Of a stretch of 64,000 nt of DNA, positions 37,301 to 46,999 are shown piece after piece. Origin of the DNA: Mytilus trossulus (Eukaryota > Mollusca > Bivalvia > Mytilida > Mytilidae); NCBI RefSeq assembly GCF_036588685.1, contig NC_086374.1, forward strand, positions 22,994,886 through 23,058,885, in the 5' to 3' direction. The notes beneath the pieces are model-generated. The model did no database searches and had not been told where the DNA came from. It saw nothing but the letters and a program-made list of their open reading frames with translations. How positions within the stretch are numbered: position 1 is the stretch's first letter; each line of letters opens with the position of its first letter. Position numbers and translations under genes: made by a program.

Positions 37301-40300
37301 TTATCTTATCAAGTCTATGTTCACTGATATCTTATCTTACAAGCCATCTTATCCTACCAAGCCTATGCTCAATGTTATTTAATCCTACTTACCAAGCCTA
37401 TATTCAATGATATCTGATCTTATCAAGTTTATGTCCACTGATATCTTACAAAGCCTATGTTCACTGGTATTTTATCTTACCAAGCCTATGCTCACTGATA
37501 TTTTATCTTACCAAGCCTACATTCACTGATATCTTATCCTACCAAGCCTATGTTCAATGATATTTCATCTTACCAAACATATGTTCACTGATATCTCATC
37601 TTACAAAGCCTTTGCTCACTGACATATAAAATTGAGAATGGAAATGGGGAATGAGACAACAACCCGACCATAGAAAAAAACACAACAGCAGCAGGTCACC
37701 AACAGGTCTTACCAATATAATCTTACCCAGCCTATGTTCACTGATATCTTTTTTTACCAAGCCTATGTTCACTGATATCTGATCTTACCAAGCCTATGTT
37801 CACTGATATGTTATCTTACCAAGCCTATGTTCACTGATGTTATATTACCAAGCCTATGTTCACTGATATCTGATCTTACCAAGCCTATGTTCACTGATAT
37901 CTGATCTTACCAAGTCTATGTTCACTGATATGTTATCTTACCAAGCCTATGTTCACTGATATCTGATCTTACCAAGCCTATGCTCACTGATGTCTGATCT
38001 TACCAAGCCTATGTTCAGTGATATCTTATCTTACAAAGCCTATGCTCACTGATATCTGATCTTACCAAGCCTGTGCTCACTGATATCTTACCTTACCAAG
38101 TCTATGTTCACTGATATTTTATCTTACCAAGCCTATGATCACTGATGTCTGATCTTACCAAGCCTATGTTCAGTGATATCTTATCTTACCAAGCCTATGC
38201 TCACTGCTATCTATTCTTACCAAGCATGTGCTCACTGCTATCTTATCTTACCAATTCTATGTTCACTGATATCTTATATTACCAAGCCTATGCTCACTGA
38301 TGTCTGATCTTACCAAGCCTATGCTCACTGATATTTATCTTATTAAGCCTATGCTCACTAATGTCTGATCTTACCAAGCCTATGTTCACTGATATTTTAT
38401 CTTACCAAGCCTATGTTCACTGATATTTTATCTTACCAAGCCTATGCTCACTGATGTCTGATCTAAACCAAGCCTATGCTCACTGATATTTTATCTCACT
38501 AAGCCTATGCTCACTGATGTCTGATCTTACCAAGCCTGTGTTCACTGATATTGTATCTTACCAAGCCTATGCTTACTGATATCTTATCTTACCAAGCCTA
38601 TGTTCAGCGATATCTTATCTTACCAAGCCTATGTTCACTGATATCTTATCTTACCAAGTCTATGTTCAGTGATATCTTATCTTACCAAGCATATGTTCAC
38701 TGATATCTTATCTTATCAAGCCCTTTGTTCACTGATATCTTATCTTACTAAGCCTATCTTCACTGATATTTTATCTTACCAAGCCTACATTCACTGATAT
38801 CTTATCCTACCAAGCCTATGTTCAATGATATTTCATCTTACCAAACATATGTTCACTGATATATCATCTTACAAAGCCTTTGCTCACTGACATATAAAAT
38901 TAAGAATGGAAATGGGGAATGAGACAACATCCCGACCATAGAAAAAAACACAACAGCAGCAGGTCACCAACAGGTCTTACCAATATAATCTTACCAAGCC
39001 TATGTTCACTGATATCTTATCTTACCAAGCCTATGTTCCCTGATATCTTATCTTACCAAGCCTATGTTCCCTGATATCTTATTTTACCAAGCCTATGTTC
39101 ACTGTTATCTTATCTTACCAAACATATGTTCACTGATATATCATCTAACAAAGCCTTTGCTCACTGACATATAAAATTGAGAATGGAAATGGGGAATGAG
39201 ACAACACCCCGACCATAGAAAAAAACACAACAGCAGCAGGTCACCAACAGGTCTTACCAATATAATATTACCAAGCCTATGTTCACTGATATCTTATCTT
39301 ACCAAGCCTATGTTCACTGATATCTTATCTTACCAAGCCTATGTTCACTGATATCTTATCTTACCAAGCCTATGTTCCCTGATATCTTATCTTACCAAGC
39401 CTATGTTCACTGATATCTTATCTTACCAAGCCTATGTTCACTGATATCTTATCTTACCAAGCCTATGTTCCCTGATATCTTATCTTACCAAGCCTATGTT
39501 CACTGATATCTTATCTTACCAAGCCTATGTTCACTGATATTTTATCTTACTTAGCCTATGTTCACTGATATCTTATCTTACCAAGCCTATGCTCACTGAT
39601 GTCTGATCTTACTAAGCCTGTGCTCACTGCTATCTTACCTTACCAATTCTATGTTCACTGATATCTTATATTACCAAGCCTATGCTCACTGATGTCTGAT
39701 CTTACCAAGCCTATGCTCACTGATATTTATCTTATTAAGCCTATGCTCACTAATGTCTGATCTTACCAAGCCTATGTTCACTGATATTTTATCTTACCAA
39801 GCCTATGTTCACTGATATTTTATCTTACCAAGCCTATGTTCAGCGATATCTTATCTTACCAAGCCTATGTTCACTGATATCTTATCTTACCAAGTCTATG
39901 TTCAGTGATATCTTATCTTTCCAAGCATATGTTCACTGATATCTTATCTTATCAAGCCCTTTGTTCACTGATATCCTATCTTACTAAGCCTATCTTCACT
40001 TATATTTTATCTTACCAAGCCTACATTCACTGATATCTTATCCTACCAAGCCTATGTTCAATGATATTTCATCTTACCAAACATATGTTCACTGATATAT
40101 CATCTTATCAAGCCCTTTGTTCACTGATATCCTATCTTACTAAGCCTATCTTCACTGATATTTTATCTTACCAAGCCTACATTCACTGATATCTTATCCT
40201 ACCAAGCCTATGTTCAATGATATTTCATCTTACCAAACATATGTTCACTGATATATCATCTTACAAAGCCTTTGCTCACTGACATATAAAATTGAGAATG

Positions 40301-43300
40301 GAAATGGGGAATGAGACAACACCCCGACCATAGAAAAAAACACAACAGCAGCAGGTCACCAACAGGTCTTACCAATATAATCTTACCAAGCCTATGTTCA
40401 CTGATATCTTATCTTACCAAGCCTATGTTCACTGATATCTTATCTTACCAAGCCTATGTTCCCTGATATATTATCTTACCAAGCCTATGTTCACTGATAT
40501 CTTATCTTACCAAACATATGTTCACTGATATATCATCTTACAAAGCCTTTGCTCACTGACATATACAATTGAGAATGGAAATGGGGAATGAGACAACACC
40601 CCAACCATAGAAAAAAACACAACAGCAGCAGGTCACCAACAGGTCTTACCAATATAATCTTACCAAGCCTATGTTCACTGATATCTTATCTTACCAAGCC
40701 TATGTTCACTGATATCTTATCTTACCAAGCCTATGTTCCCTGATATCTTATCTTACCAAGCCTTTGTTCACTGATATCTTATCTTACCAAGCCTATGTTC
40801 CCTGATATTTTATCTTACTTAGCCTATGTTCACTGATATCTTATCTTACCAAGCCTATGTTCAGTGATATCTTATCTTACCAAGCCTACTTTCACAGATA
40901 TCTTATCTTACCCAGCCTATGTTCACTGATATCTTTTTTTACCAAGCCTATGTTCACTGATATCTTATCTTACCAAGCCTATGTTCACTGATATCTGATC
41001 TTACCAAGCCTATGCTCACTGATGTCTGATCTTACCAAGCCTATGTTCAGTGATATCTTATCTTACCAAGCCTATGCTCACTGATATCTGATCTTACTAA
41101 GCCTGTGCTCACTGATATCTTACCTTACCAAGTCTATGTTCACTGATATTTTATCTTACCAAGCCTATGATCACTGATGTCTGATCTTACCAAGCCTATG
41201 TTCAGTGATATCTTATCTTACCAAGCCTATGCTCACTGCTATCTATTCTAACCAAGCATGTGCTCACTGCTATCTTATCTTACCAAGTCTATGTTCACTG
41301 ATATCTTATATTACCAAGCCTATGCTCACTGATGTCTGATCTTACCAAGCATATGCTCACTTATATTTATCTTATTATGCCTATGCTCACTAATGTCTGA
41401 TCTTACCAAGCCTATGTTCACTGATATTTTATCTTACCAAGCCTATGTTCACTGATATTTTATCTTACCAAGCCTATGCTCACTGATGTCTGATCTAAAC
41501 CAAGCCTATGCTCACTGATATCTTATCTTACTAAGCCTATGCTCACTGATGTCTGATCTTACCAAGCCTGTGTTCACTGATATTGTATCTTACCAAGCCT
41601 ATGCTTACTGATATCTTATCTTACCAAGCCTACATTCACTGATATCTTATCTTACTAAGCTTAAGTTCACTGATATCATATCTTACCAAGCCTATGCTCA
41701 CTGATATTTTATCTTACCAAGCCTATGCTCACTGATATCTTATCTTACCAAGCCTTTGTTCACTGATATCTTATCTTACTAAGCCTATCTTCACTGATAT
41801 TGTATCTTACCAAGCCTATGTTCAGTGATATATTATCTTACCAAGCCTATGTTCAGTGATATCTTATCTTACCAAGCCTATGTTCACTGATATCTTATCT
41901 TACCAAGTCTATGTTCAGTGATATCTTATCTTACCAAGCATATGTTCACTGATATATTATCTTACCAAGCCTATGTTCAGTGATATCTTCACAGACTGAT
42001 GGAAGTGTGGTCACTGTAGGAGTAAAATATGAACTATGACCTTCTTCTGTGGCCACCTGTAACTGAGAACTGTCATTCAAATCATGTGAGTATTCTTTGG
42101 TTTGGTATTCTGTAGATTTTTTCTTCACCTGCTCATATTTATAACATGGAAGTGCATTTAAATCTGAAATGATAAAAATAGTCTGTTATCTGTGGATATT
42201 TTTTTCTTCTTCCTCTCATATTTTCATATTTTAATAAAAATTACAGAGAAGTGGTATGATTGCCAATAAGACAACTAAAGACCAAAATGACAAATAAATT
42301 AACACCTATAGGTAGGTTTACCATACAGTGGTGATAGAGGTTTTATCTTCTACAGTAAAATAGCTGATTGATATAAAATTAAGAAGATGCAGTATGATTG
42401 TCAAAAGACAACTCTCAACCAGACAAGGAAATTATTTAAAAGTTAATAAATAGTGGTCACTGTATGGTCTTCAACAATGAACAAAACCCATTCCATATAG
42501 TGACTAAGTCAGCTGTAAAACACATTGATGTGACAAATGTAAAATGATTAAAAAAAAACTAACTGTCTAACTAATCCCACTTTCAACACTTGTGTTTATT
42601 ATCAGCGGTGCAAGTAGTGCCTGGAGGAAACCACCCTTTGATAGAAAAACTGACAATCCTAGTCAATAATGATTAGGGTTGAGTGTACCTTTTCTGTACA
42701 AGATTCTAACTCCCAACATCAGTGTTGACCTGCAAGTGGTACGGGAGTTTAACTAATTAGACCACTGGGCCACTGAGCCCCTAAAAAAGTCAACTGATAA
42801 ATATTTCCAATCTTTATGAACATCTAAATAGTATGTCCTAATTATCCAGAACAATCCTGTAGTGTGGATTCAGAGAAGTTGAGATGACAAACTAATGCAG
42901 TAGTATATTAAGGCCATAATTATATGTTCCACTCGGCATATCTTTAAGAAAAAAATGAACTATAATTTCCAGTCAATATACACATCTACATCATATGTAC
43001 TTGCTATAGATCTGCAAAATAATGTTGTTTGATTTCAAAGGAGTTGGGATGATAAACTGGTGCAGTAGATCATATATATTAAAGACAAAGTTCAAAGTTA
43101 TAAGGGACATTAGTCCTAAAATATTTCGATTCATACTTTGCTTTTGATAAGAATATCTACATAGAGTTTTAGTTGAGACGACAAGAACAGGACTAAAGGA
43201 ATGATTGACAGACAGACTGAAAGAAGGACTGGTAAAAGACATTAAACACTATTGGACTTTATTCCATGGGGTGAATTTTACTAATTAATAACCAATGCTT

Positions 43301-43521
43301 TTCCTCTCATCAAAATGAAAAATTAAAACATTTCATCTCTCCTTCTTACCTCTAGCTAAATTGGCTTGTATTTTCTGTCTAAGAACTTTCTCCTTCTTAC
43401 CTCTAGCTAAATTGGCTTGTATTTTCTGTCTAAGAACTTTCTCTGGCATTCCTTCTGGTTTGTATACACAAAACACTCCATTCAACAATCTGGCTGCCTG
43501 TGGAGCCCATTTGAACCGCAT
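28037..43521 (-). CDS. TRUB2: TRUB2-like pseudouridine synthase gene, eight exons
   Basis: The gene spans 15.5 kb on the minus strand. Eight exons (43521-43401, 42163-41966, 35295-35221, 34674-34610, 33760-33679, 32617-32545, 30938-30799, 28398-28037) join with consistent phases into 371 codons; human TRUB2 has about 331 residues. The protein follows TRUB2 along its length: an N-terminal GVFCVYKPEG motif, a core VxGxSGIVV segment, VKGRFG, EAYQMACRGLVRP, and the C-terminal LKSSAVCPQVRRIRHG block. In vertebrates TRUB2 modifies mitochondrial mRNAs (COX1, COX3) and supports the mitochondrial large-ribosome assembly module. The expected catalytic Asp in exon 3 reads His. The introns hold the tandem arrays and mobile elements listed separately. 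Confidence 0.93.
28630..28872 (+). repeat. Family B repeat in TRUB2 intron 7
   Basis: The words ttacagctgactatggtata, gcctatagttgttaatttct and accacatcttct appear in order, antisense to the gene. Confidence 0.75.
29111..29709. mobile_element. 599-bp terminal-inverted-repeat element
   Basis: The ends ttaaggtggtatgggtgtct (29111) and agactcccataccaccttaa (29690-29709) are reverse complements with one mismatch, and both begin with TTAA. Inside are two related modules (gtacggtgaccctatc and gcacggtgacctatca). There is no ORF for a transposase, so it is a MITE-like element. TTAA could be a target duplication or part of the repeat. A diverged relative may lie at 7.5-7.85 kb. Confidence 0.75.
29750..30795 (-). 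repeat. Exon-7-derived tandem array, ~100-bp units
   Basis: The word tatacacttgacac, which lies within exon 7, recurs about nine more times between 29779 and 30710 before the true exon. Each unit holds the final ~97 nt of exon 7 (on the minus strand, from aggtttagta to gatatcacactag) plus a few intron bases containing the donor or its decayed form. Some units carry an extra internal repeat of ttgacaccatagatca. Most copies have lost the coding frame or the GT of the donor. The array abuts the functional exon on its downstream side in transcript sense. Confidence 0.9.
30799..30938 (-). CDS. TRUB2: TRUB2 exon 7
   Basis: It encodes residues 206-251, including HPQSDEAYQMACRGLVRP and MIYGVKCIHFDLPDI, which match the EAYEMAVRGLIRP region of vertebrate TRUB2. 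The donor is CTAG|GTGAGT at 30798. The last ~97 nt of this exon with its donor are the seed of the degenerate array at 29750-30795. Confidence 0.93.
31060..31690. repeat. Diverged dispersed repeat in intron 6
   Basis: The words ccatgaaaatgaggtcaa, cataccatac-like and ataccaaata..gttatcctat recur at intervals and match the interior of the 1.79-kb duplicated unit (14.34-14.6 kb). Confidence 0.6.
32545..32617 (-). CDS. TRUB2: TRUB2 exon 6
   Basis: It encodes residues 182-204 (HINKVLVDKVCASIQANHQK...). The acceptor is TTTTTCAG|AT and the donor TTTGA|GTAAGT. The phases fit both neighbours. Confidence 0.9.
32721..33096. repeat. Minisatellite, 47-bp monomer x 8, intron 5
   Basis: The unit begins accagggtaccacagtgctt and continues taagtcccttgggagaatg. 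Copies start at 32721, 32767, 32814, 32861, 32908, 32955, 33002 and 33049. They are nearly identical and alternate between two variants (gctgtaagta, gctgttagta). The array starts ~100 bp upstream of exon 6. I find no match to an exon, unlike the other arrays in this gene. The plus-strand ORF through it is a by-product. Confidence 0.95.
33100..33640. other. Intron 5 remainder
   Basis: Nothing is identified beyond AT-rich intron sequence. Confidence 0.4.
33679..33760 (-). CDS. TRUB2: TRUB2 exon 5
   Basis: It encodes residues 154-180, VYHVKGRFGYCTHDFSSDGP and on to ERTTF, matching the YTVRGLLGxATDDF...DG segment of the family. The acceptor is TGTATAG|GT and the donor TTTC|GTATGT. Confidence 0.92.
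33790..34600. other. Intron 4, repeat remnants
   Basis: The stretch at 33830-34000 (tttcatgaaattctgttgtg, gacaagaacggaac) resembles that at 42840-43250. No exon is seen. Confidence 0.4.
34610..34674 (-). CDS. TRUB2: TRUB2 exon 4
   Basis: It encodes residues 133-153 (CGIGSATRNKVPLLKSAQFL and Arg), corresponding to the VLGVGHGCRLLTD segment that follows the catalytic loop in the vertebrate enzyme. The acceptor is ATTTTCAG|TA and the donor CTCAGA|GTAAGT. Confidence 0.9.
35221..35295 (-). CDS. TRUB2: TRUB2 exon 3 (catalytic-loop exon)
   Basis: It encodes residues 108-131, ending YVAGLHHKSSGIV. TruB-family enzymes carry the catalytic Asp here (GALDPLATG in bacteria, HRLDAQASG in TRUB2). In this sequence the aligned residue is His124 (codon CAT at 35245-35243), one base from GAT. 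The following S-G-hydrophobic pattern is intact. The acceptor is GTTTTAG|GT and the donor GTGG|GTAAGT. No other exon between 41966 and 34674 supplies an Asp at this point. Confidence 0.9.
35560..35950. repeat. Two diverged copies of a dispersed module, intron 2
   Basis: The words gggacataacttaataact / ggggcataattctagaac, tagtttcataacattt and gaagcaaacttta-like recur about 200-300 bp apart. This lies immediately beyond the satellite array. Confidence 0.55.
35950..41965 (-). repeat. 6-kb satellite of exon-2/donor junctions, 31-bp monomer
   Basis: On the minus strand the monomer is gatatcagtgaacataggc, ttg, then gtaagataa: 22 nt matching the 3' end of exon 2 and 9 nt matching the start of intron 2. 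By length there are about 170-190 monomers, most keeping TTG|GTAAGAT. Units nearest the exon retain its version (gatatcactgaac), while distal ones mostly have gatatcagtgaac. Higher-order duplication is visible: a block near 36.46-36.86 kb recurs at an 851-bp offset near 37.31-37.71 kb. Six retroelement-tail fragments are embedded. The short ORF at 36313-36678 is a by-product. Confidence 0.95.
36776..36860 (-). mobile_element. Family C retroelement tail in satellite, copy 1 of 6
   Basis: On the minus strand this reads gacctgttggtgacctgctg through gttgttgtctcattccccat to the terminal ctcaatttta, the last ~85 bp of the element family seen at 56.6-56.7 and 60.87-60.96 kb. Further copies lie at about 37627-37711, 38891-38978, 39170-39256, 40287-40370 and 40562-40648, flanked by the same monomer variants, so one insertion was amplified with the array. 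Confidence 0.85.
41966..42163 (-). CDS. TRUB2: TRUB2 exon 2
   Basis: It encodes residues 42-106. The sequence is weakly conserved and polar (QVKKKSTEYQTKEYSHDLND...), ending VTTLPSVCEDITEHRL, which fits the variable insert before the catalytic region. The acceptor is TCATTTCAG|AT and the donor GGCTTG|GTAAGATAA at 41965. Reading past this donor meets a stop after about six codons, so the first of the many copied donors is the only productive one. The last 22 nt of the exon form part of the 31-bp satellite monomer. Confidence 0.88.
42240..42560 (-). repeat. Two adjacent family B fragments, intron 1
   Basis: The words gaagtggtatgattgccaat (42249) and gaagatgcagtatgattgtc (42384) start two minus-strand copies. 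The second continues through ggtcttcaacaatgaacaaa and tcagctgtaaaac. Confidence 0.7.
42570..42783 (-). repeat. tRNA-derived SINE, degenerate
   Basis: On the minus strand it starts ggggctcagtggcccagtgg, with a consensus A box (tggcccagtgg). A weak B box (gagttagaatct) follows ~60 bp later, and then tttcctccaggcactacttg, a word typical of the central domain of widespread animal SINEs. The poor B box suggests an old, inactive copy. Confidence 0.6.
42830..43330. other. Intron 1 remainder, diverged repeats
   Basis: Two loosely similar stretches (gattcagagaagttgagatg at 42859; gatttcaaaggagttgggat at 43031) share a repeat origin with intron 4. Confidence 0.45.
43340..43441 (-). repeat. TRUB2: 51-bp tandem duplication of the exon-1 donor
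   Basis: The units 43340-43390 and 43391-43441 are identical by eye. Each contains the exon end (gccaatttagctagag) and the intron start (gtaagaagga). The period is 17 codons, so either donor keeps the frame. Confidence 0.95.
43401..43521 (-). CDS. TRUB2: TRUB2 exon 1 (short form; long form ends at 43350)
   Basis: ATG at 43521-43519 starts MRFKWAPQAARLLNGVFCVY, followed by KPEGMPEKVLRQKIQANLAR. The NGVFxVYKPxG motif is the N-terminal strand of TruB folds. A strong donor (CTAGAG|GTAAGAAGG) occurs at 43400 and again at 43349 because of a 51-bp duplication. Both give the same phase, so the long form adds 17 residues (a second VLRQKIQANLARGKK). No strong mitochondrial presequence is visible, although the N-terminus is basic and lacks acidic residues up to residue 23. 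Confidence 0.9.
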
Positions 43522-43690
43522 ACTTTATTAATTGTCTGCAAACAAATAATTGTACATTTTAGATATAATACATGTATAATGTCATAATTGTTCTCTTTAA
43601 TTTCTGAAGTAGCTTATAATTAAGCAGTCAGCATTGTAAGCCTCAAGACCAATGCCCCAGACTAGTAAAACTGTTCAAACATGCAAGGCT
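43522..43690 (-). promoter_or_regulatory. TRUB2: Probable TRUB2 promoter region
   Basis: The start codon lies ~170 bp from the family A repeat that bounds this side. I see no TATA box at a suitable distance, as is usual for housekeeping genes. A further upstream non-coding exon cannot be excluded. Confidence 0.3.
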
Positions 43691-43800
43691 CAAGGCTCCG
43701 TTGAAGGCCGTACTTTAACCTATAATGGTTTACTTTTAAATTGTTACTTGGATGGAGAGTTGTCTCATTGGCACTCACACCACATCTTCCTATATCCAAT
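43690..43800 (+). repeat. Family A repeat, 3' tail
   Basis: It runs from gaaggccgtactttaaccta to cacaccacatcttcctatat, divergent from and just upstream of TRUB2. Confidence 0.8.
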
Positions 43801-43914
43801 TAAGGTATATTTAATATTTTCCAATATGGTCCATGTAGTCATTGGACCACTTTTAATCCTGGCTTACATATTAAAATGACCTGCAACAACTTTTGATGTA
43901 AGTCTATTCACAGA

Positions 43915-44850
43915 CAACTACAATGTACTTAGTTTATAGGAAGATCAAGAACAAAAATGACAGCCAGACACTACAAGATGACTTATAAAACAAACTCCAA
44001 GAGTGGGAGTCATGGGTCATGATGACAGATGAATTTCCATCCTGAAAGGTACATGTACATCCTGATACAGATTTATACCAACAAGAGAAATTCACAGATT
44101 AAGAACTGAAAACTATAATGTAAATGTACATGGCCAAACCTTAGATGTTGTTGACCATGGGTATTATATTGAAACTTCAAGTCACCATTAATCACATCCT
44201 ACCTTGGAAAACACATATCAACAAAATTGTAGGCAAGGCATCAAGGACATTAGGTCATCTGAGAAGGAACCTAGGGGTGTACACCTGAAGTCAAAGCCAA
44301 TGGCTACATTGTATATTTACATGATGAGACCAAAAGTATGCTTCCACTGTATAAGATCCCTACTAAAAACAACCTAGAAAAGAACTGGAACATGTGCAGA
44401 GGAGAGCAGCTAAATTCATATATATAATTAATACTAAGATGTATCCCCATGTTGTGTCAGCTCTCAAATGAAGGCGTAAAAAGCTTTGATAGAAGCAACT
44501 TTACTGTAAGATAAATAGCTCCAAATACCACCTCACTGTGGCCTATATGATACAAAACAGATTGGTAGACATTGACCCAACTAAATATAACAAACCATAG
44601 AGATTCTCACAGCATACTCTAAAAGACCAGTATAGATAGTCTGAGTTAGGGAATTTCTCTCTGCATCGAACATGTTGAAGACCTGTTGGTGACCTTCTGC
44701 TGTTGTCTGTTCCTTGGTCGGGTTGTTGTCTCTTTGACACATTCCCCATTTCCATTCTCAATTTTAACCTATAGATCAACTAGGGAATAGAACACTTTAC
44801 CGGGAAAAACCACATCAGCTACATTTGTACACTTGTAGTCAAAATAATAA
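43915..44850 (+). pseudogene. Degenerate non-LTR retrotransposon RT 3' region
   Basis: Translation in shifting frames gives pieces of the C-terminal half of a CR1/Jockey-type RT: LQDDL near 43960, KLQEWES near 43995, THINKIVGKASRTLGHLRRN at about 44215-44270, and LEHVQRRAAKFI at about 44385-44420. A WNTLPG-like word after 44780 is the usual end of such proteins. There are many stops and frameshifts. A family C tail at 44640-44770 splits the last part. Confidence 0.75.
44640..44770 (+). mobile_element. Family C retroelement tail inserted in the RT pseudogene
   Basis: It reads gttgaagacctgttggtgac through ggtcgggttgttgtctcttt to the terminal tctcaatttta. It is 5'-truncated, as expected for reverse-transcribed copies. 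Confidence 0.8.
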
Positions 44851-44957
44851 TGAAGTCTTGAAAGGCTACTTTAATTTTTTTCTGTGGCCCCTTCTTAGGA
44901 ATGTCGTAGGGAGGTGTCATAGAAAAAAATTGCCTTTCAAGACATCATAATTATACA
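44842..44957. repeat. Fold-back element, 24-bp arms
   Basis: The arms gaagtcttgaaaggc (ending about 44865) and gcctttcaagacatc (from 44931) are reverse complements with about two mismatches, separated by ~65 bp containing ttctgtggcccctt. The arrangement is MITE-like. Confidence 0.65.
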
Positions 44958-45215
44958 CCTTATTGCTATTTGTCCACTATTACGATATATCATACAGGTT
45001 CCCATAAAATTTTTACATCATAAAACAAAATAACTGACACCACAATGGAAAAGTGATTGTGTACAACGTAAAAAGTTAAGGTGTATTTGGACTACTACAC
45101 TAGAAAAGGGTCTCATTGATTTCCCAGTGTCCAGCCAAATTTCGTTTAACTTTTTCCTGTTTAATTATTCGAATTTTACATGTCACGCTAAAAAAAAATA
45201 TCTGCCAATCCTGGG

Positions 45216-45275
45216 TACCTCCTTCAGCAGGTCAGGAATAACCACCAATTGGTGGATTATACCTCAATTGACGTA
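45216..45275. repeat. Palindrome-bearing repeat (ccaccaattggtgg), copy 1
   Basis: The words aggtcaggaataaccaccaa and ttggtggattatacctcaa form the reverse complement of 48276-48325. The 14-bp palindrome is perfect, and a half-site (aatccaccaattg) recurs at 45282. The stretch 45276-46228 holds no gene I can support. Confidence 0.7.
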
Positions 45276-46228
45276 TAATCCACCAATTGACAAATATGGC
45301 ATGTATGGGTATAGACCAATTGACTTATAACGCAAGTTTTTTGTAATAAGATTCTAGTGTGAGATAGAAGCATGATTTTGCAAGTTGCAACCTATTTTAT
45401 AACCCTTATTGACATGATTGAGTCCTCCAAAAGTTGTAGTTTTGTCAAAGCCTGCTGCATTTCTTGAGAATGCATGTGTACAACAATTCTTTGGTGAAAC
45501 ATTTGTACTATTGACCATTATTGTTTTTTGATAATGAAAGTCAAGTATTAACAAAAAGCTCCATTCACCTGTTGAGTTGTACAATGTACTCATGATCACA
45601 TGACTGCAGACAGTAATAATGTCCATTGACAGGTGATTATGTAACAGTTTATTTCTTCCTCTGTGATATTTTATCCTTGGGATAATTTGTCACTGTAAAT
45701 TTTTTCCAGACATGGTATTTTACAGGTATATTTTTTCCAGAGGAGTGAAAATCTATCTGTGTTATGCAGATAGTATGTACTGGTATATGTTTTTCGTACC
45801 ATATTTCACAGAACTTGTGAAATAGAGTCCCATTAACTACTATGTAAGTTACTCACAATCAATATACCTGATTATAATTATTTAATGTTTTGCAAAGGTA
45901 GATCGCATATTTTATCAATCAAAGGGAGGTTATTATGAGCAATTTATATTTTAAAGATATTAATATAATATATTCCTGAATCTGTTTCATAGCGAAATTT
46001 TTCCTTGAATCTTATTTTTAATATATTCATTCATATAAAAAGACGACTTACAACATGATTTAATAAGAAAGATAATATTTCACAGGTAAATACTATCCAA
46101 CTGTTGAAATTACAATATAGTATATTGTTATGCTATGATTTATCTGCTTTCCATATTATCAAAAACTATATTGTACATCTTAGTCCGCAGACAAAACAAG
46201 TGAAACTGCGAGCTACTGCTCACTGATG

Positions 46229-46997
46229 ATACCCCCGCCGCAAGTGGATAATATAAATAGTGTAAAAATATGCAAGTGTTCGGTAAACAGGAAGTTGTCG
46301 AGTGATGAATCTGAAAACGCATCACACGGTACAGCTGACTTATATAAATCCTGAAACCAAATTTCAGAAATCCTTGTATTGCAGTTCCTGAGAAAATGTG
46401 ACAAAAATTTTCAACTTGGCTATCATGTGTAAAATCATACAAGTGTTCCGTTAACAGGAAGTTTTCAAGTGATCAATCTGAAAACGCATCACACGGTATA
46501 GCTGACTTAGATAAACCCTGAAACCAAATTTCAGAAATCCTTGTATTGTAGTTCCTGAGAAAAATGTGACGAAAATTTTCAACTTGGCTATCATGTGTAA
46601 ATTCATACAAGTGTTCGGGAAACAGGAAGTTGTCAAGTGATCAATCTGAAAACGCATCACACGGTATAGCTGACTTATATAAACCCTGAAACCAAATTTC
46701 AGAAATCCTTGTATTGTAGTTCCTGAGAAAAATGTGACGAAAATTTTCAACTTGGCTATCATGTGTAAAATCATACAAGTGTTCGGTAAACAGGAAGTTG
46801 TCAAGTGATCAATCTGAAAACACATCACACGGTATAGCTGACTTAGATAAACCCTGAAACCAAATTTCAGAAATCCTTGTATTGTAGTTCCTGAGAAAAA
46901 TGCGACGAAAAATATTCATGGGACCGACTGACTGAAACAGACGGACTGACAGACAGAGGTAAAACAGTATACCCCACCTTTTTTAAAGCGGGGGTAT
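46229..46997. mobile_element. 769-bp element with atacccccgc inverted ends
   Basis: The left end atacccccgc (46229-46238) and right end gcgggggtat (46988-46997) are perfect inverted repeats of 10 bp. Inside are about four tandem copies of a ~170-bp unit (caggaagttgtcaagtga, cgcatcacacggtatagctg, aaatttcagaaatccttgta). ORFs on the minus strand are repeat by-products. Confidence 0.75.
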
Positions 46998-46999
46998 AA

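Noticed and set aside
35950..41965. CRISPR-like appearance of the regular 31-bp repeats
   Set aside because: The monomers are contiguous without unique spacers and lie in a eukaryotic intron; this is a satellite.
45354..45626. 90-codon minus-strand ORF
   Set aside because: No domain, no convincing splice sites and no promoter; compatible with chance in this composition.
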